A stretch of DNA of 64,000 bases from Ferrovibrio sp046297595 (GCF_046297595.1 NZ_JBKBHT010000003.1:124001-188000), one strand, 5' to 3'; numbered from the stretch's first letter, positions 1-10,627 are shown. Program-made: numbers and translations. The notes: generated by a model from the sequence alone, not told the origin.

Positions 1-1840
1 GCGCCAGCCGCTGGGCGAAGCCGGCCGGATCGGCCAGCGGCTCGCCTTCCACCAGCCGCGCCTGATCGAGCAGCAGCTGGGCGGCATCATTCAGCGCATC
101 GACCGCGCCGGGCTGCTGCGCCCGCGCCGCCAGCGCCCCGATCAGGGCATGGCCCGGATTGATCTCAAGGATGCGCGGGCTGGTCTTGTCCAGCTTCTGG
201 TGCAGGCGCAGCAAGCGCTCCAGATGCATGTCCATGTCGCCATCGGCCGCTACCAGACAAACGGCGCTGTCGGTCAGCCGTTTGGATTCCCGCACATCCT
301 TCACCGCATCGCCCAGAACCTGCTTCAGCGCGGCGATCAGCGTGCCAAGCGCAGCGCCTTCCACCTTCTCACCATCTTCCGGCTTCGTCTCGCCGGCATC
401 CGGTACGACATCCAGGTCGGCGCCGGCGCGTGTCGCGGACTTCACCGGCTTGCCGGCGTAATCCTGCACGACCGAAAGCCAGAAATCGTCGACCGGATCG
501 GTCAGCAGCAGAACTTCCACACCCTTGGCGCGGAAGCCTTCCAGTTGCGGGCTGCGCTTGAGCTGGTCGATCTGGTCGCCGTTGATGACGTAGATCGCGC
601 TCTGGCCGTCTTTCATCGCGGCGACATACTCGTCCAGCGATACCCAGCCTTCGCGCGACGACGAACGGAAGCGCGCCAGCTTGAGAAGCTGCTCCCGGTG
701 CTCGGCATCCTCATAGATGCCTTCCTTCAGCACGGCGCCGAAATTCTCCCAGAAGGCGGCGTAGGCCGCGGCATCCTTACCGGCCTTCTTTTCCAGCTCG
801 CCCAGCACGCGCCGGGTGATCGCCTGCCGGATGCGCGCCACGACCGGGTTATGCTGCAGCATCTCGCGGCTGACATTCAGCGGCAGATCGGCGGAATCGA
901 CCACGCCACGCAGGAACCGTAGCCAGGCCGGCACCAGTTCATCGCAGCGGTCGGTGATGAATACCCGCCGGACATACAGCTTCAGCGCCGCCTTGCGCGC
1001 CGGATCGAACAGGTCGTGCGGGCGCATGCCCGGCACGAACAGCAGCAAGGTGTAATCCAGCTTGCCTTCGGCCCGGGCATGCAGCGTAAGCCAGGGTTCA
1101 TCGAAGGCATGGGCGACGTGGTGGTAGAAATCCGTGTATTGCTGCTCGGTGACTTCGGATTTCGGCCGCGACCACAGTGCGCTGGCGGCATTCAGGGTTT
1201 CCGCCTTGTCGCCATCCTGCAGCACGACCGGCAGCGCGATGTGATCGGAATAGGTCTTGACCACATGGCGCAGGCGCATGGGGTCGAGGAATTCGTCCTC
1301 GCCTTCGCGCAGATGCAGCAGGATGGTGGTGCCGCGTCCTTCCCGGCCCGCCTCGCCGATGCTGAATTCGCCCGATCCGTCGGAAACCCAGCACCAAGCC
1401 TGCATCTCGCCGGCCTTGCGCGAGACAACCTCCACCTTCGCCGCGACCATGAAGGCGGAATAAAAGCCGACGCCGAACTGGCCGATCAGGGCCATGTCCT
1501 TTGCGGCATCGCCGCTGAGCGAGGAGACGAACTCGCCGGTGCCCGAGCGCGCAATGGTGCCCAGATTGGCAATCAGTTCGTCGCGCCCCATGCCGATGCC
1601 GTTATCGGCGATGCTCAGGGTGCGCGCGGTCTTGTCGAAGGAAATGACGACTTTGAGTTCGGTGTCGCCCGCCCACAGATCCGGCTCGGTCTGCGCGGCG
1701 AAACGCAGCTTGTCGCAGGCATCGGAGGCGTTGGAGATCAACTCGCGAAGGAAGATTTCCTTCTGGCTGTAGAGGGCATGGGTGACGATATGCAGCAGCC
1801 GCGTCACCTCGGCCTGGAAATGCATGGTCTGGGCAGTCAT
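1..1840 (-). CDS. htpG: Molecular chaperone HtpG (Hsp90), 3' end cut by window
   Basis: ATP-dependent cytosolic chaperone of the Hsp90 family. About 613 residues are visible. The frame runs off the left edge, so the last 10-25 residues are missing. The N-terminal GHKL ATPase domain shows the family motifs NASDACDKL, DNGIGM and GQFGVGFYSAF, followed by the middle domain (PLNVSREMLQ) and the dimerisation domain. It starts 23 bases after the DUF4340 gene on the same strand, so it may be read through from that operon. The spacer is too short to show a clear separate heat-shock promoter. Confidence 0.96.
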   Translation of the reverse strand, partial: MTAQTMHFQAEVTRLLHIVTHALYSQKEIFLRELISNASDACDKLRFAAQTEPDLWAGDTELKVVISFDKTARTLSIADNGIGMGRDELIANLGTIARSGTGEFVSSLSGDAAKDMALIGQFGVGFYSAFMVAAKVEVVSRKAGEMQAWCWVSDGSGEFSIGEAGREGRGTTILLHLREGEDEFLDPMRLRHVVKTYSDHIALPVVLQDGDKAETLNAASALWSRPKSEVTEQQYTDFYHHVAHAFDEPWLTLHARAEGKLDYTLLLFVPGMRPHDLFDPARKAALKLYVRRVFITDRCDELVPAWLRFLRGVVDSADLPLNVSREMLQHNPVVARIRQAITRRVLGELEKKAGKDAAAYAAFWENFGAVLKEGIYEDAEHREQLLKLARFRSSSREGWVSLDEYVAAMKDGQSAIYVINGDQIDQLKRSPQLEGFRAKGVEVLLLTDPVDDFWLSVVQDYAGKPVKSATRAGADLDVVPDAGETKPEDGEKVEGAALGTLIAALKQVLGDAVKDVRESKRLTDSAVCLVAADGDMDMHLERLLRLHQKLDKTSPRILEINPGHALIGALAARAQQPGAVDALNDAAQLLLDQARLVEGEPLADPAGFAQRLA

Positions 1841-1863
1841 CCCTGCGTCTCCCGTCTGATGCG

Positions 1864-3006
1864 TTATCCTTTTTTCTCGTCCTTCTTTTCCGGCTCGATC
1901 AGGTCGGCCAGCTTGCGGGTCAGGTCGCGCGCCACCGATTCCGAGACCAGATAGGCCCAGCCGGTCATGCGCCGCATCGCCTCGTTGACCTGCTTTTCCG
2001 CCTCGTCGGGCGACAGCAGGTCCTTGTTGCCGTCATCCGGCTTGGCCAGCGCGGCATCGTAGCTGGCCGCAATGGTGATCCAGGCCTTCTTGTCTTCTTC
2101 AGCCGGAACGGTTTTTACCACCACCTTCACGCCGTCCAGCGTGACGATTTCGGTGACGGTGGCTTTGGTGAAGTCCTTCTCGCTTTCCCGCGCGACATCG
2201 TCGAACACCAGGTACGCCAGCGCGCCGGCCACGGCATTCACGTCATAGGCCGAGGCGATGTTCATGCCCTTCGGCATATCCGGCAGCAGGAAATCGACCG
2301 ACGCGCCATCCTCCTTCTTCGGTCCGCGCACCACCTGCAGCACGCTGCCATCGGGATGGGTGACGGTGGCCGTGGCCACGCGGGCACGGTCGATCTTGAT
2401 CAGGTCTTTGACCAGCCACTGCACCGGATCAGCCGGCAGTTCGAGGGTGCCTTGCGCCAGCCAGGCGCGGGCCTCCTCGGGCTTGCGCACATGCATCTGG
2501 CCGGGCTTGCCGCCGACCGGATAGCTCTTGGTCTTGCCAACGATCACGGCGGCAATCGCCTTGGTATCGGGATCGACCAGACGCACCAGGATCGGGCCAG
2601 GGTCTGACTTCGCGGCCTCGTCGGCCGGTTGGTACTTGTCAGGCTCGGACACCTGCAGGCGGTCGTAATGCTCGGGTTTGTCTGTGCGCGGTTCGAGGGT
2701 TTCCAGGCCGGCGATGCCCAGCACGTTCTTGCGCACCAGATCTGCCCGCACCGGGTAATCGTTGCGGCTCGGCATGATCCAGTGCTCGGCATCGGCGCCG
2801 CGCTCGATACGGAACAGCGCCTTGGGCGTCGAAATCTCCAGCGAGGCCACATCGTTCACCTTGGCCATCAAACCGGCGAACAAGGGCTTCGGCGTGAAAT
2901 CGGCCTCGGTGGCGCGATCCCGCGAGGTGGCCAGCCACCAGCCCGCGCCACCCAGCACGACCGCCGCCGCCACCAGGATCGCCCAGGTCTTGTTACGCAT
3001 CTGCAT
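1864..3006 (-). CDS. DUF4340 domain protein of an ABC/GldG-type module
   Basis: Membrane-anchored protein of about 380 aa. It has one N-terminal transmembrane segment (residues about 7-27) and a large, presumably periplasmic DUF4340 region. I start at the ATG at 3006 because an AGGGAG ribosome site lies 7 bases upstream; the earlier ATG at 3012 sits directly on that site. It is the last gene of an ATPase, ABC-2 permease, GldG-like, DUF4340 set with 9-15 base gaps. DUF4340 proteins commonly accompany GldG-like proteins, but the substrate and role are unknown. Confidence 0.85.
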   Translation of the reverse strand: MQMRNKTWAILVAAAVVLGGAGWWLATSRDRATEADFTPKPLFAGLMAKVNDVASLEISTPKALFRIERGADAEHWIMPSRNDYPVRADLVRKNVLGIAGLETLEPRTDKPEHYDRLQVSEPDKYQPADEAAKSDPGPILVRLVDPDTKAIAAVIVGKTKSYPVGGKPGQMHVRKPEEARAWLAQGTLELPADPVQWLVKDLIKIDRARVATATVTHPDGSVLQVVRGPKKEDGASVDFLLPDMPKGMNIASAYDVNAVAGALAYLVFDDVARESEKDFTKATVTEIVTLDGVKVVVKTVPAEEDKKAWITIAASYDAALAKPDDGNKDLLSPDEAEKQVNEAMRRMTGWAYLVSESVARDLTRKLADLIEPEKKDEKKG

Positions 3007-3027
3007 CGCCATACTCCCTAACTGAAA

Positions 3028-4962
3028 TCAGCCTTCCAGGGCGCGCCGGATGCGCCGGCGGCGCCAGGCAATCGCCAGCCCCACCGCCACCAGGGCAGCC
3101 AGCAGCGGCATCAGCCCGATATTGATGAACTTGACCAGCAGCTGCAGGCCTTCGATGTCGCGGTTCAACTCGCGCTGCACCCCGCGCAGTTCGCGCCGGG
3201 TGTTGAGCAAGTCGTCGCGGAAGGCATCCATCGCCGCCTGCTGCTCGGCGCTGAGCAAGGCATTGGACTGCTCCTGGGTCTTCGACTGCAGGTCGGCCAG
3301 CTGCTTCTGGGTCGCTTCCAGCTTCTGCTCCAGCGCCTTCTGGCGGGCAAGGAACTGCTGCTCGGCCTGGCGGCGCATGTTGTCGATCAGCTCAAACGGG
3401 CGCTGCGAGCGGCCACGGCTGCGCAGGCCGATGAGATCGCCCGAGCCCGACATGTTGTCGATCGCGTTGACCAGGAAATCGGCGTTGGCCGCGATCGGCA
3501 CATACAGGTTCTGACCGAACATCTGCTGGCTGCGCACCCAGAAGCGGTCGTCAAGCAGATCGGCATCGGTCACCAGCAGCACGTTGATCGGCTTGGTGCT
3601 TTCCATCACCTGCGCTGCCGCCGGCTTCTGTTCGGCCGGCTTCTCGCCGTCTTTCTTCTCCACCGCCGGCGCACCGTTCGGGAAGGCCGTCTTGGCCGGG
3701 CCGCTGATGCGGGCCGCCAGGGTGTAGGTCTCGCCCGTCGGCTTGAATTTCTCGGCCAGCACCTGCGGGTTCGGATCGCCCTGCAGGTCGTTCGTGTCCA
3801 TCAGCATGGCCTGGTTCGACGAGCTGATCAGCGGCGTGAGCGTGACGGCGGCGCCGTCGAGCTTGCGGATCGCACCCATCGAGGCGGCATTGATCTGCGT
3901 GAGGTCGGCGGTGACGACATCCTCCTGGCTCAGCCGGTCGCCCGGAATGGCCAGCCACGGGATGTAGTCGACCACGGCGGCCGGGCCGCTGCGGCCGGTC
4001 TGCACGCGCTGGGCCAGGGCTAGGTCGGCGACGAACTTGCCCGGCACCACCTCGATGCCCCAGGCCTTGAACAGATCGGGCAGCAGCGACGACTGGTCGG
4101 CGCCCGGCGGCATCGGCTGGCCCGTCATCGGGTTTGGCATGGCGGCCATGGTTTCGGAATAGGGATCGGCGAAGACGATCAGCCGGCCGCCTTTCAGCAC
4201 GAACTGGTCGACGGCATACTGCGCCTGGGCCGAAAGGTCCTTGGGATGCGCCAGGATCAGGACGGAGAGCTTGTCGTCGATCTCCTCGGGCTTGGTCGCA
4301 TCCAGCATCTTCACGACGAAGAACTGCTTGATCTGGTCGAGGATCAGATAGGGCTGCGACTGGCCGCGCATGGCTGCCATCATGCCGCCCGGGCCGTATT
4401 CCAGCGGCAGGCTGCCGAGGATGCCGACGGTCGGCTTCTTCGGATTGCTCAGGGCATAAATAAGCTTGGTGAGGTCGTATTCGAGGAACTGCTCCTTCTC
4501 GGCCTGGAAGAAGGGGATGGTCTGCTGCTGGTCCAGCGTGTTGCTGGCCACCAGGCCGAAATAGAGCTGCCCGCCCGGCAGGTTGATACCCTGCAGGCCG
4601 GCCTGCACGGCGCGATCCTCGGCCTCGGTGAAGGGCTCGGGGTCGATCACCTCAAGCCGCAGCATGCCGTTCGACAGCGCCGCATAGCGCTCCAGCAGCT
4701 CGCGCACGCGGGCGCCATACTGCCTGAGCTGCGGCGCGTTGCCGGCCAGCTTGTCGGAAAAGAAGAAGCGCAGCGTGATCGGCTCGGGGATCGCCTTCAG
4801 CACATTGCGCGTGCCGTCGGACAATGTGTAGAGCCGCGCTTCGGTCAGGTCGATGCGGGTGTCGCGTAGACCCTGGTTGGCGATGATGTTGACGGCGAAG
4901 AAGATCGCGAAGGCGGCGATCAGGCCGGTGCCGGTGAGAAGGGCTTTGCTGCCGGTTTTCAT
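3028..4962 (-). CDS. GldG-family ABC transporter auxiliary protein
   Basis: Protein of 644 aa with an N-terminal membrane helix (residues about 8-30), a large extracytoplasmic domain, a coiled-coil rich in Gln/Leu/Glu near residues 530-610 and a C-terminal helix followed by a basic tail (WRRRRIRRALEG). This is the layout of GldG/ABC_transp_aux proteins, which work with an ABC-2 ATPase and permease. In Bacteroidetes the set is tied to gliding, but in proteobacteria it is widespread with no proven role, so gliding should not be inferred. It lies between the permease (9 bases upstream) and DUF4340 (21 bases downstream). Confidence 0.85.
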   Translation of the reverse strand: MKTGSKALLTGTGLIAAFAIFFAVNIIANQGLRDTRIDLTEARLYTLSDGTRNVLKAIPEPITLRFFFSDKLAGNAPQLRQYGARVRELLERYAALSNGMLRLEVIDPEPFTEAEDRAVQAGLQGINLPGGQLYFGLVASNTLDQQQTIPFFQAEKEQFLEYDLTKLIYALSNPKKPTVGILGSLPLEYGPGGMMAAMRGQSQPYLILDQIKQFFVVKMLDATKPEEIDDKLSVLILAHPKDLSAQAQYAVDQFVLKGGRLIVFADPYSETMAAMPNPMTGQPMPPGADQSSLLPDLFKAWGIEVVPGKFVADLALAQRVQTGRSGPAAVVDYIPWLAIPGDRLSQEDVVTADLTQINAASMGAIRKLDGAAVTLTPLISSSNQAMLMDTNDLQGDPNPQVLAEKFKPTGETYTLAARISGPAKTAFPNGAPAVEKKDGEKPAEQKPAAAQVMESTKPINVLLVTDADLLDDRFWVRSQQMFGQNLYVPIAANADFLVNAIDNMSGSGDLIGLRSRGRSQRPFELIDNMRRQAEQQFLARQKALEQKLEATQKQLADLQSKTQEQSNALLSAEQQAAMDAFRDDLLNTRRELRGVQRELNRDIEGLQLLVKFINIGLMPLLAALVAVGLAIAWRRRRIRRALEG

Positions 4963-4971
4963 GATGCGATC

Positions 4972-5706
4972 TCAGCCCGCTTTCTTGAAATCGACGACGA
5001 CGGCGGTGGCATAGAGCCAGACCACGATCAGGGAGATGAAGAACACCAGGTCGCGCAGGTCGATCACGCCCTCGGTGATGGCGTTGAAATGCCCCAGGAA
5101 GCTGAAGGAGGCGATGGTGTCGACCACCAGAGCCGGTGCCCAGCCCTGGAAGAAGCTCAGCACCATCGGCGCGCCCGAAACGGTGAAGATGAAGCAGACC
5201 AGCACGGCCACCACAAAGGCGATCACCTGGTTCTTGGTTACCGCCGACATGCAGCTGCCGATGGCGAGATAGGCCCCGGCCATCAGCAGGCTGCCGATAT
5301 AGCCGGCCAGGATCACGCCGTTATCGGGCGAACCCAGCCAGTTGACCGTGAGCCAGAGGGGAAAGGTCAGCGCCAGCGCGATGCCGGCAAAGGCCCAGGC
5401 GGCCAGGAACTTGCCAGCCACCGCGGCCCAGAGCGGGATCGGCAGGGTCAGCAGCAGCTCGATGGTGCCGGCCTTGCGCTCCTCGGCCCACAGCCGCATG
5501 GCGATGGCCGGCAGGAAGAACAGGTAAAGCCAGGGATGGAACAGGAAGAAGGCCTTCAGGTCGGCCTGGCCGCGTTCGAAGAACTGGCCGAGATAGAAGG
5601 TGAAGATGCCGGCGGTGAACAGGAACACCACGATGAAGACATAGGCCACCGGGGTGGCGAAATAGCCGGCGATTTCGCGGCGGAAGACAGCGAGCATGGG
5701 CTTCAT
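4972..5706 (-). CDS. ABC-2 type permease (GldF-like)
   Basis: Integral membrane protein of 244 aa with about six hydrophobic helices. It opens with a typical ABC-2 segment (FRREIAGYFATPVAYVF) and carries the conserved RLWAEERKAGTIELLLTLP stretch that identifies the GldF/NosY-like permease subfamily. It pairs with the ATPase gene 14 bases upstream. Exported substrate unknown. Confidence 0.88.
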   Translation of the reverse strand: MKPMLAVFRREIAGYFATPVAYVFIVVFLFTAGIFTFYLGQFFERGQADLKAFFLFHPWLYLFFLPAIAMRLWAEERKAGTIELLLTLPIPLWAAVAGKFLAAWAFAGIALALTFPLWLTVNWLGSPDNGVILAGYIGSLLMAGAYLAIGSCMSAVTKNQVIAFVVAVLVCFIFTVSGAPMVLSFFQGWAPALVVDTIASFSFLGHFNAITEGVIDLRDLVFFISLIVVWLYATAVVVDFKKAG

Positions 5707-5720
5707 GGCGAGTATCCTGG

Positions 5721-6473
<753 letters not shown>

Positions 6474-6634
6474 CGTCTTACTGAATCCCCTGCCAGCCCG
6501 GAACGGCCTCCGTCCCGCGGCGCCCGCTAGATAAGAGTTTCCATGCCCCCGGTTCAAGCCCCCCACGGCATTTTGCAGCCCGCCAAGCCCCTCACGGGCC
6601 TGTGAATTCCGCTTCCGGCTGCCATAATTCCGCC

Positions 6635-6820
6635 ATGATCGACGACCCGCCGCCCTCGCCCTGCAACAAGGTGTGCAGCATCGACCGCCGCAGCGGCTGG
6701 TGCCTGGGCTGTTTCCGCACCGGCGAGGAAATCGGCGTCTGGCCGACCCTGGACGCCGCCGGCAAACATGCCCTGCTGGAACGGCTGGCCGAGCGGCGCC
6801 GGCAGGCGGGAGCGGCCTGA
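6635..6820 (+). CDS. DUF1289 small cysteine protein
   Basis: Small protein of 61 aa with the DUF1289 cysteine pattern C-x3-C-x8-C-x2-C (CNKVC ... GWCLGC), followed by FRTGEEIGVW and a basic C-terminus. The four cysteines suggest metal binding, but the function is unknown. I start at the ATG giving MIDDPPPSPC. Its TGA overlaps the ATG of the following permease by one base, so it is translationally coupled to the ABC transporter operon. Confidence 0.85.
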   Translation: MIDDPPPSPCNKVCSIDRRSGWCLGCFRTGEEIGVWPTLDAAGKHALLERLAERRRQAGAA

Positions 6821-7770
6821 TGCCGGCCTTCCTGCTCAAACGCTTCGCCACCCTGCTCGCCACCCTGCTGGCCACCTCGGTGATCATCTTTCTGGTGCTG
6901 GAGATCCTGCCCGGCGACCCGGCCCTGCTGGTGCTGGGGATCGACGCCACCGACGAGCAGCTTGCCGTCTTCCGCCATGAATACGGCCTCGACCGGCCGG
7001 TGCTGGAACGCTATGTCGGCTGGATGGCCGCCCTGCTGCAGGGCGATTTCGGCATCTCCTATGCCTACAAGACGCCGGTCTGGCCGCTGATCGCCGAACG
7101 GCTGGCACTCACCTATCCGCTGGCCCTGTTCGCCATGCTGCTCACAGTGGTGCTGGCCCTGGGCCTGGGCGTCTTCGCCGCCGCCCGGCACAACAGGGCG
7201 GGCGATGTCATCATCATGGGCATCAGCCAGCTCGGCATCTCGATCCCCAATTTCTGGTTCGGCCTGCTGCTGATCCTGCTGTTCGCCGTCAATCTCGGCT
7301 GGCTGGCGGCCGGCGGCTTCCCGGGCTGGCGCGCCGGCTTCGGCCCGGCGATGCTCAGCCTGATCCTGCCGGGCATCTCGCTGGCCGTGGTGCAGGCCGC
7401 GATCCTCGCCCGTATTACCCGGTCGGCCGTACTGGAGGTGCTGCGCGAGGATTTTGTGCGCACCGCCCGCGCCAAGGGCCTGAGCCGCAGCCAGGCCCTG
7501 TGGCGTCATGTGCTGCGCAATGCCCTGATCCCGGTGATCACCGTGATCGGACTGCAATTCGGCAATCTGCTCACCGGCACCATCGTGGTCGAGCAGGTCT
7601 TCTCCCTGCCCGGCCTCGGCCGGCTGGTCTTCCAGGCGATCAGCAACCGCGACATCGAAGTGGTGAAGGCTGCCGTGATCCTGCTAGCCTTCACCGTGGT
7701 GGCAGTGAATTTTGTGGTCGACGTGCTTTATGCGGTGATCGATCCGCGACTGAAGGGCCGCGATGTCTGA
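6820..7770 (+). CDS. Peptide/nickel-type ABC transporter permease (DppB-like)
   Basis: Inner-membrane permease of 316 aa. It opens LLKRFATLLATLLATSVIIF, has LPGDPA and the EAA loop (EDFVRTARAKGLSRSQALWRHVLRNAL) and ends DPRLKG, all typical of DppB/OppB permeases. It starts at the ATG overlapping the DUF1289 stop and overlaps the second permease by 8 bases. Substrate is likely a peptide or similar small solute. No binding protein gene lies in this operon. Confidence 0.93.
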   Translation: MPAFLLKRFATLLATLLATSVIIFLVLEILPGDPALLVLGIDATDEQLAVFRHEYGLDRPVLERYVGWMAALLQGDFGISYAYKTPVWPLIAERLALTYPLALFAMLLTVVLALGLGVFAAARHNRAGDVIIMGISQLGISIPNFWFGLLLILLFAVNLGWLAAGGFPGWRAGFGPAMLSLILPGISLAVVQAAILARITRSAVLEVLREDFVRTARAKGLSRSQALWRHVLRNALIPVITVIGLQFGNLLTGTIVVEQVFSLPGLGRLVFQAISNRDIEVVKAAVILLAFTVVAVNFVVDVLYAVIDPRLKGRDV

Positions 7771-8608
7771 GACCACACTCGTGTTCCGCCGCGCCCTGCG
7801 CCACCGCAGCTTTGCCGTCGGCGCCCTGCTCTCGGGCTTTGTGCTCGGCATGGCGCTGCTGTCGCTGGTCTGGACGCCCTATGCGCCGACCGCGATGAAT
7901 ATCCGCAAGCGCATGGCCCTGCCTTCGGCCGAGCACTGGCTGGGCACCGACAGTTTCGGCCGCGACGTGCTTTCGCTGGTCCTCACCGGCGCGCAGAATT
8001 CTCTGCTGGTGGGGCTGGTCGCCGTCGGCATCGGCCTGCTGGCAGGCAGCGCACTGGGCCTGCTGGCCGCGGCGCGGCGCGGTTGGATCGAGGAACTGGT
8101 GATGCGCTTCGCCGATTTCACCTTCGCCTTTCCGGCCATCCTCTCGGCGATCCTGCTGGCCGCTGTGTTTGGCCCCAGCACGATGAACTCCATCGTCGCC
8201 ATCGCCATCTTCAACATCCCGGTTTTCGCCCGCGTGGTGCGTGGTTCGGCCAACGCGGTCTGGTCGCGCGACTACATTCTGGCCGCGCGCAGTGCCGGCA
8301 AGGGCGGTTTCCGCATTACGCTGGAGCATGTGCTGCCCAATATCCTGGCGGTGATTGTGGTGCAGGCCACCATCCAGTTCGCGCTCGCCATCCTGGCCGA
8401 GGCGGCGTTGTCCTATCTCGGGCTTGGCACCCAGCCGCCGACGCCATCCTGGGGCCGCATGCTGAACGAGGCGCAGACCATGGTGTTCCGCGCCCCCTAT
8501 CTGGCGGTGTTTCCCGGCCTGGCCATCGCCATCGCCGTGCTGGGTTTCAACCTGCTGGGCGACGGCCTGCGCGATCTGACAGATCCGCGCCTGTCGCGGC
8601 AGCGGTGA
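7763..8608 (+). CDS. Peptide/nickel-type ABC transporter permease (DppC-like)
   Basis: Second permease, 281 aa. It has the N-terminal DppC/OppC helix, the motif HWLGTDSFGRDVLSLVLTGA, the EAA loop (RDYILAARSAGKGGFRITLEHVLPN) and the family-typical C-terminus NLLGDGLRDLTDPRL. It overlaps the DppB-like gene by 8 bases and is followed after 4 bases by the first ATPase. Confidence 0.93.
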   Translation: MSETTLVFRRALRHRSFAVGALLSGFVLGMALLSLVWTPYAPTAMNIRKRMALPSAEHWLGTDSFGRDVLSLVLTGAQNSLLVGLVAVGIGLLAGSALGLLAAARRGWIEELVMRFADFTFAFPAILSAILLAAVFGPSTMNSIVAIAIFNIPVFARVVRGSANAVWSRDYILAARSAGKGGFRITLEHVLPNILAVIVVQATIQFALAILAEAALSYLGLGTQPPTPSWGRMLNEAQTMVFRAPYLAVFPGLAIAIAVLGFNLLGDGLRDLTDPRLSRQR

Positions 8609-8612
8609 TGCG

Positions 8613-9635
8613 ATGAGCAGTAACGCCATGAGCGGTGATGCGACGAACGAAACCCTGCTTGCCGTGCGCGACCTGCGCGTGACGCTGGCCACCGCACGCG
8701 GCCCGGCCGAAGCCGTGCGCGGCCTGGATTTTACCTTGCGGCGCGGCGAGACGCTGGGGATCGTCGGCGAATCCGGCTGCGGCAAGTCGCTGACCGCCCT
8801 GGCCCTGATGGGCCTGCTGCCGGATAACGGCCATGCCGGCGGTAGCGTGTTGTTCCGTGGCGACGACATCCTGCGATACGACGAGCGCCGGATGTGCGGT
8901 CTGCGCGGCAATCGCCTGGCGATGATCTTCCAGGAGCCGATGACCTCGCTCAATCCACTGCATCGCATCGGCGACCAGATCGCCGAACCGCTGCAGCAGC
9001 ATCTCGGCCTCAGCCGCCGGCAGGCTTACGAACGCGCGGTGGAACTGCTCGACCGCGTCGGCATCCCCAATCCGCGCGCACGGCTGGATTCCTATCCGCA
9101 CCAGATGTCGGGCGGCCAGCGCCAGCGCGTGATGATCGCCATGGCGCTGGCCTGCGACCCCGACATCCTGATTGCCGACGAACCGACCACCGCGCTGGAC
9201 GTCACCATCCAGGGCCAGATTCTCGACCTGATCCGCAAACTGGTAGATGACAGCGGCATGGCGCTGATCCTGATCAGCCACGATCTGGGCGTGATCGCTG
9301 AAACGGTGGACCGCGTGCTGGTGATGTATGCCGGCCGCGCCGTCGAGACCGGGCCGGTCCGCGAGGTCTTCGCCGGCCTGCGTCACCCTTATGCGCGCGG
9401 CCTGTTTGCCGCCATGCCGCGGCTGGCAGCAGGCCAGCCCCATCCCCGGCCGCGCCTGCCCACCATCCCCGGCGTGGTGCCCGACCTGCGCGACCTGGGC
9501 GCGGCCTGCGCCTTTGCGCCGCGCTGCGCGCTGGCCGAGCCGCGCTGCGCTAACGACTTCCCGCCCTTTGTGCCGGTAGGGCCGCAGCACGGCGCGGAAT
9601 GCTGGCGCACCGACATGACGCGGGAGCGGCCATGA
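8613..9635 (+). CDS. Oligopeptide ABC transporter ATP-binding protein (DppD-like)
   Basis: ATPase of 340 aa. Walker A GESGCGKS at residues 52-59, signature MSGGQRQRVMIAMAL, Walker B ILIADEPTTALD, and the C-terminal oligo_HPY extension with several cysteines (CAFAPRCALAEPRC) typical of DppD/OppD. Its last four bases overlap the start of the second ATPase (ATGA). Confidence 0.93.
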   Translation: MSSNAMSGDATNETLLAVRDLRVTLATARGPAEAVRGLDFTLRRGETLGIVGESGCGKSLTALALMGLLPDNGHAGGSVLFRGDDILRYDERRMCGLRGNRLAMIFQEPMTSLNPLHRIGDQIAEPLQQHLGLSRRQAYERAVELLDRVGIPNPRARLDSYPHQMSGGQRQRVMIAMALACDPDILIADEPTTALDVTIQGQILDLIRKLVDDSGMALILISHDLGVIAETVDRVLVMYAGRAVETGPVREVFAGLRHPYARGLFAAMPRLAAGQPHPRPRLPTIPGVVPDLRDLGAACAFAPRCALAEPRCANDFPPFVPVGPQHGAECWRTDMTRERP

Positions 9636-10627
9636 GCGCGCTGGTCGAGATCAACGACGTCCAAAAGGCCTATCCCCTGCCGCGCAGCCTGCCCTTTGCG
9701 GCACCGCAGAAGGTCCATGCCATCAACGGTGTTTCCCTGCAGATCCGGGCCGGCGAGAATCTCGGCGTGGTGGGCGAGTCAGGCTGCGGCAAGTCCACGC
9801 TGGCACGCCTCGTCATGGCCCTGGAACACCCCGATCGGGGCAGCATCCGCGTCGCCGGTCGCGACCTGAACAGCTTGGGTGCTGCCGAGCTGCGCGCGGC
9901 GCGGCGCGATTTCCAGATGGTGTTCCAGGATCCCTATGGTTCGCTCGATCCGCGCCTGACCGTGGCCCGCATCGTGGCCGAGCCGCTGGATGCGCTGGAG
10001 CGGCTGGAGAAAGCCGAACGACACGCGCGCATCGCCGAAGCGCTGGAAACCGTCGGCCTGCGGCCTGCCGACATGGAGAAATACCCGCATGAATTCTCCG
10101 GTGGCCAACGCCAGCGCATCGCCATCGCCCGCGCCCTGATCACGCGGCCGAAGCTGATCGTCGCCGACGAGGCCGTCTCGGCACTTGATGTCTCGGTGCA
10201 GGCCCAGGTGCTGAACCTGATGGCCGACCTGCAGGAACGCCATGGCGTGACCTACCTGTTCATCAGTCATAACCTGGCCGTGATCGACCAGCTCTGCCCG
10301 AAGGTGGCGGTGATGTATCTCGGCCGCGTGGTGGAACATGGCGATACGGCCACGATCTTCGCCCGGCCGGCGCATCCTTATACCGAGGCCCTGCTGGCCG
10401 CCCTGCCCCAGCCCGTGCCACCGGCACCTGGGCAGCGCCGCCGCCATGCCCTGTTGCAAGGCAATCCGCCCAGCCCAACTCACCTGCCCGATGGTTGCGC
10501 GCTGGCCGAACGCTGCCGTTATGCCGATGCACGCTGCCGCAGCGAGACGCCGCTTCTGCGCCGCATGACGGATGGGCGCAACGTGGCCTGCCACAAGGCC
10601 GAGGAACTTATTTCGGAGCTGGCGTGA
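9632..10627 (+). CDS. Oligopeptide ABC transporter ATP-binding protein (DppF-like)
   Basis: Second ATPase, 331 aa. Walker A GESGCGKST at residues 48-56, signature FSGGQRQRIAIARAL, Walker B LIVADEAVSALD and a C-terminal oligo_HPY domain (CALAERCRYADARC). I chose the ATG at 9632 because it overlaps the upstream stop and matches the family. Last gene of the transporter. Its final 20 bases overlap the end of the convergent lipoprotein gene. Confidence 0.93.
   Translation: MSALVEINDVQKAYPLPRSLPFAAPQKVHAINGVSLQIRAGENLGVVGESGCGKSTLARLVMALEHPDRGSIRVAGRDLNSLGAAELRAARRDFQMVFQDPYGSLDPRLTVARIVAEPLDALERLEKAERHARIAEALETVGLRPADMEKYPHEFSGGQRQRIAIARALITRPKLIVADEAVSALDVSVQAQVLNLMADLQERHGVTYLFISHNLAVIDQLCPKVAVMYLGRVVEHGDTATIFARPAHPYTEALLAALPQPVPPAPGQRRRHALLQGNPPSPTHLPDGCALAERCRYADARCRSETPLLRRMTDGRNVACHKAEELISELA

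Noticed and set aside
7691..8968. 425-codon minus-strand frame opposite the DppC/DppD genes
   Set aside because: Shadow of two well-matched ABC genes; low-complexity composition and no motif.
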